Shown: positions 25,401 through 37,400 of the stretch, one piece after another
Numbering within the stretch: the first letter of the stretch is position 1
Layout: every line of letters starts with the position of its first letter
Source of the DNA: Dermacentor variabilis
Taxonomy: Eukaryota > Arthropoda > Arachnida > Ixodida > Ixodidae
Assembly: GCF_050947875.1 (NCBI RefSeq)
Contig: NC_134568.1
Coordinates: 211,115,632-211,179,631, forward strand
Direction: 5' to 3'
Length of the DNA: 64,000 bases
Notes under the pieces: model-generated
Told to the model about the DNA's origin: nothing
Database searches by the model: none
The model's input: the letters and a program-made list of their open reading frames with translations, nothing else
Program-made: the position numbers and the translations under genes

Positions 25401-28400
25401 CTAGCTTTTGGGGGCCTTATCAAATATTTGGACCTATCTGCAGCCATGTCAATTAGTCCATATAAAAATGCACTATGTCATACAATATTTCGGCCACTAT
25501 TAGATAAATATTTCATGAAGAAAGTTCAGGAGTTCATGAAAGTCCATGCATGCCATTTTTCTGTGACATTGATAATTCTATCTGAAACTGTAGAGCTGCA
25601 TGCCTGTGCAGTGTCCCTACAGAATAAAGTCTGTGAATTTTTTTACAAACAATCAAGATCTTCAGTAATGAAGAAATTCTTAGTAATATTCACCAAACTT
25701 ACGTATTTTTTGGCTTCAACTGCAGTATTTTTCTCATCTTAAGGCTTGCAGGTATGAGGCTAGTTTAATCTAGATTTAGGCTAGATTTTTATTAAAGGAG
25801 GGATACAAAAATATTTCCATTCAAAGCTGCTGTTACAAGAGATTAAGCAGATACAATGAAAAAATATGACAGATGGCTTACGATTTCATAAGTCCAGCAT
25901 GGAGGAGTATCCGTACTGCATCTGCACTTATGCCTTCTGTTGTATGACAACCCACCATGAAATGAAGGACACACTGCAGCAGAGACAAAGGTGCAGTATG
26001 AAGTTGCGTAAACTGAGAGCAATGTGCACAATTATTTACCACACAAGAAGCAAAACCTGCAGAAGATCTACACCTTTGCCACCGCTAGCCTGCAACTTAT
26101 TTACAGAGCAATTATCTTCATTAAAGGGACACTAAAGAGAAAAAAATTATTTTAGCTATATTAGTAAACGAACTTTCAATGATACTGAGAAATCCACTCT
26201 TGCCGCAAGAAGAGGCCTGCTAAGCCAGAAAAGGTGCAATAACGGATGGCAAAGCCACGTTGAAGTTCCTGTGCACCAGCTCCCCACGGCATCATATATT
26301 TTGACAGCATTTGCACCCGCCGCGGTGGCCCAGTAGCAATGGCGCTGCATCGCAGACCTCAAGGTCACTGGTTTGATCCCAGCAGCAGCATTTCAATGAG
26401 AGGCAAAATTCAGAAACACTTGTGCACTCAGATTTAGCTGCACGTTAAGGTAACCCGGGTAGTCAAACTTAATCCAGAGTCCCTCAATAGGGCATGCTTC
26501 ATAATCAGATTGCAGTTTTGGCCCATAACATCCAGAATTTTTTTTAACATTGCTTGCTTAAGCTTGAGCGTAGTTCACTTATATTGGTAAGAGTGTATTA
26601 CAATGTATTCTTAAAGAGCCAGAAACTGAATTAAGCAAGTTTCAAGTACTTTTACTGAGCTACAACAGCCCAAATATCAAAAGATATATTGAGATCAATG
26701 ATGTAGAGCAGGGGTTTCAGAGCTACACACAAAAATGAAACTTTAACTTTCTTTTTCTCTAATAGTAATCAACCTCTCACCCTGTAATCAACAAAGATAG
26801 AGTTCTGAAAGAATACATTATTAGTGTTAACTGATTTAGTGTTTCGCTTTAGGGTCCCTTTAAAATCAAATTCACCCGTTCAATGGGGAAATTCTTTCAG
26901 TCGCAAATGAAGCGACCATAGCAGGGGCACAAAATAAAAAGAACAAAATGGCAAAGCAAATGACAGCCAATAAAATGTGCAGGCCCACAAGATACAGTAA
27001 GCTATATTTGACAGCACCTACATTTTAACACAATGTAGATTCTTTTTTTTTTTCTATGTAAAAATGTTTTAACATAAGCACCTCCCATCGTTCAGCAGCA
27101 TATTGGTCTAGGAAGGCTGCGTCTCTTCCATGCTTGTCCTTTTCAAGTACACTGTAAACAGCCCATGGCTTTCCGCTGTAAAACAAGCAACAAAAATGAC
27201 ATAAGTGTGGATGCGTCAAAGGCACATAGACTGCACTAGTGAAGCTAAACAGCAACACTAAATAAGTTTATACTGGCAAACTTTCTTTCAAAATTCTATT
27301 TCCACTTACATGTTAGGTGAAGGCTGATTACTAATGAAGCAAATAAAGGCCGAAACTTCACTTTGATAAATTTTATGTCCAAACTGTAGTTCAAAGTATC
27401 TTTTTTTTTAATTGGGCCGCTTCAGCACAGGAAAAGCACTCAGAACCTACATATGCAGTTGCACCTGTGGTACCACCAGAACGCACTGAAATCCTTGTTA
27501 ATTGCTAACAATTAAATAGTCCCGAGTAGATGCTGTCCATGACTTCAATGGTAGCTGCTGCAAGAACTTCAATGTGAAGCCAACACACGGCCTTTTCTTT
27601 TGCACATTTTCTAGCTTACCAAGGCTCCACTCTAAGCAAGGTTGAGCCTTTCAGCATCCAAGAAATGCACTTTGGCAATCTGCCTTTAATTAATATTTCC
27701 CTCCAACGCCACTTATCATGGTCCTGACAATGACTACTTGGTAGCTCTAATAATGCCTTGGACACGTAACACCAGTGCCGGTGAGAGCATATCTATACAG
27801 TACTCAGCGATTCAAATGCATTGATCCGACCACATGGCAGCCGGCAGTTTTTGGTGCCACTGGTGAGCACTGGGGGGCCAAGTGTAGTCACAGTGTGCCT
27901 AAAAGGCTCTCACTTTTATTGTACGCCACAATGCATAAGCTCAGTGTGCCCAGCACCAAATGGCGGTGCAAAAAGCGCCAGCAGTCATGCACTCCAAGTA
28001 TTGCATTTGAATCACTGTGCACTGTACATGCAGAGGAATGTATAAAATTTGGTTCCTACCTGTGCACATGCAAGACCACATGAAAACATGCATTATGTCA
28101 CCTTGTTTCTGAGGCCACTATGTGCTGCTACATTAAAGAGCCCCTCACCAAGTCTGGCCATTTTGAACTGACAAGCACAGCGCAGACAATGCGCATTCAC
28201 AATCGTGTCTGCTAAGAATTGCACCGCTATGCGACGCAGAAAGAGCAGAAATTTCAAACTAAACACTGTTTGCCTTTCTCCTCATAGGTGATGTGCTCCA
28301 AGACGGGGGGATGACACATATCAGCAAGTGTGCCTACGTACACGTATTGACCCTTTTCGCAGAGCAGTTTGTTCTTGGGAAACGAGATGGCGCTTTCGGC

Positions 28401-31400
28401 GGCGCGGCGCACATTGCCTCAGCGAAAGTGCACGAATACGAAACCATATACTCCGTAACAGCTTCAGCCCTGTTTCTGTGCGATCACCTCTTGAAAATGC
28501 AACTGGGTTGTCGGAAATGCTGTTGGAACAGCTGTTGGAAATGCAACTGAAGACGTGTGCTATGGTTGGCAGCAAAAATAGCGACTGGCACATTAAGGAA
28601 TGGAATGAATTTGTGTAACCAAGTTCATACACCACTGCTACATACGGACAGCCTGTGTTGCCAGCTCTCCTCAACGCATGACTATCCTCATGAATAAAAA
28701 TATTTCACTCATCTGCAAGGATTGTTTCGCTAACCTCAAAAAAAAAGAATTCAACCCCGGTATGTCAGCAAGAATGAGTACCGCTCATTAAACAATGACA
28801 AAGGAAATTTCGCATACATCCAAACTCGCATGCAAACTTACGCACACTCTTTCGCCAACATATCAAAAATATGTGAATGGGCACACACTTGAATCAATGC
28901 ACCAAAGCATGGGTGACAGCGACTACACCGTCAGCACATTAATCGTCGAAGCTGAATGTTTCGTGACAGTCCAGAGGAGTAAGCAAGTTATTAGTGATAA
29001 TTAATACATCTTTGCTACAAGCTGTAACAAAGTACAGAACAGTTACGTTCCAAGCCTTGTGTGTAGCAAGAACAAATCTATTGCAACTGAGCCTACCCTT
29101 GAGCGATCAGGCAGGAAATCATCAGATAGTGACCGCACCGACCAACTTCACTGAGAAACGTGAGAAGCCGCTGCTTCAACGCATTTGCCAAATAAAGAAT
29201 GAAGAGCAAAACACACTGATCCTGATTCAATTCATAAGTGGAAACTTCGGATAACTTGGAATACATTTTCAGCCTCTCTTAGAACAAGCACTATATACGC
29301 TGCTCATGCCATTTGAACAAACCTTAATTAGCTCCAAATGCGCTTTTACATGTCCTCTGAAGCTGTGGCCAAAGCTTCATGTCGTCCACCCAGCCAGCAT
29401 CTACGATATCTCCACAAACAGAGGTTTCCTCAGCCACACTGGGCATCAGGTACATCCATGGTAAACACAGAGGCAATGGAGGCAGCTGAAGCAAGCAATG
29501 ATTGCGTCACCGCGTGATCAAACATGGCAGCAGCCATGGGGTCGCAGCGAAGAGGGTCAATATGCTGTGACATCGCTCATAATGACACGTGACACTTAGA
29601 GAATTATTCAAGGCAACATCTGTTATTTGTGTAATATGTTGCTTCAACAGACGAATTAAAGTTTAGAGAAATAATAAAACACACAAACCAAATGTTTGCA
29701 TGTTTTCGTTTTACTTCCCACCACAGCAAGAGAGATGCATTTCCATTTTATCTGCTGGTTCCCATGTCATGCCATTGCACGAGCTGAGAGCCAAACTATA
29801 TCATTTTCAACCGTGTTTCAGCACTCTATCATGCTCTATGATCCCCTTGCATCTGCCTCAGTGTTCCTGTGGCACTGACTTATACCAGTAGTCAGGTGCT
29901 CCCGTGCAAAGCGCGCAAAATCGCGCGCTAGGCTCAACAAGACAAACACAACAGCTTGCGCGCGCGATTATCAGCGAAAGGGTCGCACAGGCAAAAAAGC
30001 AAGGAGAAAAATAAATGAAGACGGGGCCCATGATGTATGCATGACACGATCATCTAGCTCTGGTATGGGACAATGCAAGAAAGGGATTTTGCTTGCGAAG
30101 ACTAGACGGGGCAAGTGAAGAGAGTGTCCTTGATAGTGGTGACACTGGCCTCCTGAAATCATGGGTTCATGACACTGAAATATTTCTATCTCGGCTATTA
30201 ATGAACCAATTTGAAAAATTCTTGTGGCAGAACGCTCCTGAGAGGGCACAAAACAACTTCCAGCATATAACAAAAATTTGCTATTTGGCCTGGTGAGGGG
30301 CCCTTTTAAGGCATGGTTACCAGTCATACAAATCTTAAGATCAACTTAGCAGTTTTAGACATTAGTCAATTATAAGTGATACATAATATCATCAGTATCT
30401 ATAAAGAAAAAAATTAGGACAACTTGAACATTTTATGTCAGACTACTTCAATAACAACTATGTCATAACTCACAACAGAAGATTAATCCAAGTTTATTTA
30501 CAAAAAGGACGTTTCTCAGGCTATCGCCAGTGGAGAGTGCATGACAAATTATTTACTACTGATGAAGGGATGTAGAAATGTTGATATATAAGTACTTACA
30601 GAAAGGGCTGTGTATGAAATAGACACACATTTGAACTGAGTGAAACTAGAGCAAAACACCTCGAAATCCATGTAGGTCTTAAACAGTGGGTCAAACAGAA
30701 AAAATACAGGTTCGGTTCGGGTTCAAGCTACTTCAACTTTGTTTTGGTTCAGTTTCCAGTAATCGAAAGCTTTAACAGTTTGAGAACTGGTTCATTGTGT
30801 CAAACCAGTTGACAAGTCGGACCAGCCAACTGTTTCTGAGCCTCAGCATCCCACAGTGTCATGTGACATGGTGCACGTAGGCTATTAAACTAGTTTCTTG
30901 TGCACAAGTTTCTTATCTGGAAAATTTAGGGAATGATGTTGCTGGCAAACGGAAGACAAGACAATTTTTACGTAGTTTCCAGCAGGGAAATTTAATATTC
31001 CATAGCTACAGCAAAAAGATATGTTTCCTCTAGCTGTAACTCAAAATGCCTAACTTTATATATTTACCTCCTGACACCCAACTTTTGCATCTCAATTTGA
31101 GCAGATATGTATGAAGAAGAGTAACAAATATAGCGAATATGTGTTACAAGCTCAATGCAGAACAATCCTCTGTATTGCGTGCATATACTACCGCCCTTAA
31201 TCATGTCTGTTCCAATATAACTAATAGTCAAACCTCGATACATCGAACACGCATATACTTAAATATCACATATATCGAACACTTCCTATATCACCTGGAA
31301 AATTGCATGCATTTTTTATTTTTTATTTCAAACGGGGTCAGTCGTAAAATGGATATATCGAACTCCGCCACCCCAGACCACGTGCGCTCCGTTGACAGAT

Positions 31401-34400
31401 GGTGAGCTTTCCTGCAACACCCTCAAAGATAGCGGTGGCACAATGGGCATTCCTGACTGCTGCGATTGCACCGAGGGCGCCACTTGAATGTAGCGGCACA
31501 TGCACGCACCGGCTTGGCTAGTTTAACAACATCAACGATGCACTGCATTTACCGCACTGACTCCACCTCGGTGCCGCTGGATGGATGGATGTTACGAGCG
31601 TCCCCTTTGAAATGGGGTGGTGAGTTGCGCCACCAAGCTCTTGCTATTACACTGCCTAATGTCCTACCTAGGTTAAAAACGAAAAAAACGGAAGATGGTT
31701 TCCCATAACCTAATTTTCTGACCCCCTATTGTGAACTTCTGCTCTGCGCCTGCCTCGCCTCGCGAGGACTGGTGGTTTGCATCGACAAAAGCATGCAACA
31801 GCGCGCGCTCACTGGGCTCACTCATAGACACCTTGGCAGATGCCACTTTAAATTTTGTTAATGACGGCATTTCAAAATGCTTCGATTGACGGACTTGGAG
31901 ATCGCAACAGAAGTAGCGGCCAAACGAAGACACTGCCGAGGTTGATCCTGCAAGCGCTGATGTTTCCCTGTTCCCGACTTCAACTGAGGCTGTTGCTTTC
32001 GCCCTTCTATGCCGCTACTGCAGCGCAATAGCCGGCCAGTCACTTGTGGATCGTTTAGACAATGTTGAGGCCTTCATGTTTAAGCACGCGGCTGCCAATA
32101 AGAAGCAGGCTACACTGCTGCAGTACTTTCAACCAAATAAATAAATACTTTGTGCGAAGCTTTACGTGCGTATTACCTGCACCACGATTGGGGTGCTGCC
32201 TAGGCTAATTGTGTGCGGCGCAATAGACCGCGTGCTCACGGCAGACGAAGTCGGCGCGGCATAGGCTAATTACGCGCGGCGCAACCAAACGCGTGCTCCA
32301 AACAATGAACCACGATTGCGCCCTTGGTTCATTGATTGACTTGCAGAAGTTTCTATGCATGTTTTAGGTGATTGTATACATCGAATTCTGGCTATACCAA
32401 ACTATTTTGCGATCACCACACTGTTCGATATACCGAGGTTCGACTGTATATCTAATAAGTGTATGAAATTAGGTACCTAGATGTAAAATAAAAAATCCAG
32501 TAGTGCTGTGTAAATAAATGCCTGCTTTGGTTTTTGCATAATTTAATTGCTATTGCCAAAACACTGCAGGTAATAGTAAGATAGCTTCATGGTGAAATCG
32601 ACAAGTTAAACAACGAATTAAATCCTGAATTAATAACAGCAACTATATGTGTGGACAGAAGAAAAATCAGGCAAAATATTTTTGCACAAAGAAAGACTTT
32701 TCTCACTTAATGTGCAATGCAATGTCTATGAAGCAACAAAAAACTGTGCAGCACAACCATCATGGGGCAAAACTGAAAGGACATTGCTACAGAAAATCTA
32801 AGGAAAAAAATTTTGAATTAAATTGTGTTTTACGTGCATGTGCTCTTATTTTCTCCTAATTAGCGCAGTCAGCTTTCCTACATATTTATGGCTGCTGTTT
32901 AAGTTGCCTAAGTTAACGGCTGAACTATAATGTTGCAACACAATAGGCAAACCTTCGAAAGCCCTTGAAGAACGTTTCTTCCCAGCTAATACGACAGAGT
33001 TTGGGACTACAAGCATCTCGTACTAGGAGCCCACAATTTTGGGCATAATGCGCAACATCTTCTGCATACAAACGGCCTTGCAAGTCATGCTACAAATGGG
33101 ACAGGCTCAACTGTGAAACAAATGCTGTTTTGTTTAGAATGCCTTCCTCTGCTCCATAAGACCAAAAATGCTTGAACTGTTCTGTTCCGGACAGGTAACC
33201 GTCATTCTATTTTTCGGTTCAGGTTCAGTTCAGGTTCAGGCACATATCAAGAATACCAGTTTAGGTGTGGGTTTAGTTCAGGCCAATGTTTCAGTTCAGC
33301 ACCCTTGTTTTAAAGACATGCACTAATAGCCATGCAGATTTCCAGAGCCTAACAACAGTGCTTACCCTCCAAGGAGTGCTATCTGGATGTTCTTTCTAAA
33401 CACTGCACTTAACGACCAGCCTGGAAGTCCACCAGGAAGGCTGGAGTCTGTCCAAATGTGCAGTGCAGTGAGTGCCTCAAGTGCCTCCAAATGGTCTCTG
33501 CACAATTTCAACAGAGTGGAATGACTAAATCAACGGGGGGGGAGGGGTGGGGAGAACAAGGAAAACTGAATACTTCAAATTACAAATCAAAGGAAGACAC
33601 TTGATCTACATAGTGACGTAGGCAATCACATACTTTCAAGGCCAATGTTATGGTGGCTAGAGGAGTAGGTGTGCCGACCGACTCGTCTCGAGCGTAGTTC
33701 ACTACTTCTCCATATCACGTCGCAAAAATGATGCTGCGCTTTGTAGAACAGTAGAAATGTGCTGAAGAGCCCACATCTGGCACTTCTGGCAGACTGTGCG
33801 CAGTAAATAAAGCAGGCAGAGGGGGGAATTGTCATCAGTGGCCGTCAAGTTCGTGCAGTGATAGGTTACCGATGTCTGTTTTGTAATTCCGTGTTTAGAA
33901 GTTCCTGAAAGATTTGGAAGCATGCACGACAAAAATGTGAGTGCCAAGGTTAGTGGAAGCTCATCTCCGAGGACGAATCACCGGAGGTCACCTCAATTAA
34001 TGGCGACATTTCTGCTTCAAAGAAGATCAACATGTATACTTATTTCTTCACTCTTAACTATAGGTTAGGGGGCCTAAACCAGCATTGTTCTCGGCTCCAA
34101 CAAGAGCAAAAGTGGACATCAGCTCGGTAGCAGATGACACTTTTACCAACAGTTCCTCATGCGTAACTTCACCTAGGTGGTTAAAGAAGAGATGTTTACC
34201 GAAGATGCAATGATATAGTGCTTCCACTCATCTCTATAGTATGAAGCCCGAAAAAAGAAGAGAGAAACATTATTTGGGACTACGTTCACAAAATCACCAC
34301 GAATTCATGCTCGGAGAGGACACAAGATGCTGCAAATGAAGCTACCTGTGCAAATTGCAACAACTTCCAAGATTTCTGTGCTGGCACTTGCAGAGCTTGG

Positions 34401-37400
34401 CAGCACGTGCATTCTTGCCTCATGCTCACATAATCCGGCAGCGGCAGGTTCTAGGGCTACCGTATCTTCTGATGATCCAAATTAGACTACTATCACGCTC
34501 AATAATGTTCGATTGGAGGCACTTGTGTTTCTATACAAGGAACAGAGCTGCACCATAACTCTGCAGGAAAGATAAATTCACTTGTCAAAATATGCAAAAC
34601 GTTGCCTTCTACGGCATCAAATGTAGTAAACAATTTTGCACAAAGGTTTAAAAGAGGTGAACAACATCTACACTTAATTATACGAGAGCAATAGGTTTGA
34701 CTAGGTACAAGTGCAACATACTTGATCCAAACGGTTCTTACCCACTGTGATGGCTAAGTGGTTATTACTGTGCTGCTAAAGAAGAGGTTGTGAGTTCAAT
34801 AACCTTCTGTGACAGACACATTTTGATGGGGTCAGAATGCAAAACCATCGTGTATTAAGGTTAGGTGCATGTTAAAAAAACTTTGGGGCAGTCTCTCATA
34901 GCCTGTGTGGTACTTGCTTCTGAACATTAAACCTCATAATTTATTTATTCAAACAATACTTGGCTGTGCCGAATCTATGAAAAAAAAACTGTGAACCAGT
35001 TCTCAGCATAAAATTTCAAAATAACACCACACTTCTTCAAAACCACTTAATCTTTAGTACTATTTATATTCTTGCATAGAAGCTAGAAAAATCATTCCAG
35101 CACTTCGTATATTTAAGTGATAGCAAAATTCCCCATGCAGGCTTTGCTTGCACTGATCAGAATGGTATTTGAAGCTTACATCATAGCTGAAAACACTGGC
35201 ACAGATAACCTCCAACACACTCTGTCTACAGTGCATACGGACGACGACCCATGCAGGAGCACCGTTCTACTGACAGCAGCACCATTCTTGCGTCATGATG
35301 CAGAGAAGTGTTGAGCTACGCTCGGTCGGCACATGACCTACTAAACTCCAGACCTGCACAGATCTCCCTGCTCCAGCACACCTGGTCTAGCCCATACCTT
35401 TTGCCATTAGGGACAGAACACACAAGCAGACGCGAGTTATAACCTGTTCACTGTCGTCTGCTTCTGTGATCTGCTCCAGCTCTCAAGCCACTATTTCAGC
35501 ACGTCTTTAACCGTCTGTTTAGGCGATCGATCGATGATGAAAAATGCCGTTTGTCACATCGCATGTACATAATTAAGCAGACCCCCAACCACAAAACAAA
35601 AAGCCCTTGGCCAGTTATGCAAGTGGCTTTATCAGTATGTTTGTTATGATAAGCTAATATTTGGAGGTTAAATGTAGCTGGCAGTGCGTAGCAGGTGATC
35701 AGTTCCTATAAAATGATGTACAGACGATTGCAACAAGTTTTAGGAGTGGAACAGTCGGTAATTCACAACAAGTGACTGCAGTGCACTTGTTTGTTCCTGC
35801 TATCCATATCTCGTCTGTTTCCGCACTGTAGTCGCTTTCTTTATGGAGAATTGCTACTTCACTTATGATCGCGATCATGGTTGAGATGTTGCCCGTCAGG
35901 AAGTTCATGTAACAAAAGCATTGATTCTGCGTGATGCATCATACACCATCTTAAACAGCTTAGATTCAGTTTCATAAAAGCTTCACAATGCATATTTGGT
36001 GGGCCAAACAAACACGTAATCAATCACTTCATCTGTTAATTATTTTTCTTGTGAGCAGCAGCGCCAAATTTCAGCATAATTTGTTTACTGTTTTACATAT
36101 TATTACATAGCACTACATTGAGTACACTTAAACAATTTTTGACATACTAGTTGTCTTTACAAGAAATTGTCACATATGCTAGCAGTCTGCCACAGCAGAA
36201 GAGCAGGTGCGCACATGCCACCCAGCCGCCCGCCGAGTAGCAGACGAACGTCATAAAAGTGCCACCTAAGGTCACTGGATGAACGAGAGTGGGTGCAAGT
36301 GGCTCCCATAGAAGCCGGATATCTGTGCAGGTCTGGAGTTCCAGCAGGTCGTGGGTCAGCACACCTAATCCTCTAGCCACCATACCAATATGAAAGCACA
36401 GGCTGACTGACACAACTGACTTTAGCCAACAGTTTGTTGGGCATGTTGGTGATGCATAAGGCATACAGAATTGGAACACGATGGACGGGACAGTGCAGTG
36501 TGTCTGCTCCCATCCATCTCGTGTCCAACAGGTATAATGCGTATAATAAATGATTGGCTGAGGTTCAACTCTTGTAAACCTAGTTACCATGAGCGAAAGG
36601 TCTGTTCACCTAGGTTTTGCAAAGACTATGCACACAGTGTTTCATTAAAGTGAGGACACAGTCTTTCACACACATTACACACGCTGCCGAAACGGGTTGT
36701 CCATGAAGTCGCGGTGAAACCAGGCCGTCGCAGTCGAGCTTGCCGCCAGCCAAAGGGTGTGGTTCATCAAACGTTCATTGTGGCTGCTGTTGCTTGTATC
36801 TACGGCTTTGTCTCTTTCTCCTTGTTGTTATTCGTGTTGCTGAACGATGGCAGCGGTTGCAGTAGCTTCTATCTTCGGATGCTTCCGCGCTTGGCAGGCT
36901 TCTCTATAACATGCTAATCTGGCCTCCCTTTGCTCCGGTGTTTCAGCAGGCAACTTTGCCTTTGCTTGAGATCTCACAGCCTGCCGTCTAGCTATATCTA
37001 CTGGATTATTGAATTCAGCCTGTCACTTGCACTGAAGCGCACGCACAGACGACCCAGCCGGCCCGCCATCCATGGCAATACTGCGCGAAGAAGCGCCAGC
37101 GAAGCAGACATTAAACCCTCGCCTAGTCACGTGGTACCGCAGCAGCGAGGCTCTCTAGGTGGTATTGCAAGGCTCTGAGTGAGTGCAACTGCGACACCTC
37201 TACGCAGCGGATCCCATGGCATGACGTGACACCTGCCACATTTGCACTCCGGTGGCTCAACGTCATCATGACACGATGAATGACCTTGCGGGACATGGTG
37301 TAGTAGAGTTTTCATTCTAAAACAGCTGAAGTTCACAAATCTGGCAAGCATCATGAATGCTTCGTGAATGCAGCTGCTTCAGCATGCTAGGATACAGCAA

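Noticed and set aside
36147..36590. 147-codon minus-strand open frame in GTF2H4 intron 2
   Set aside because: No domain, unusual Cys/His-rich composition, and shares words with other intronic repeats.
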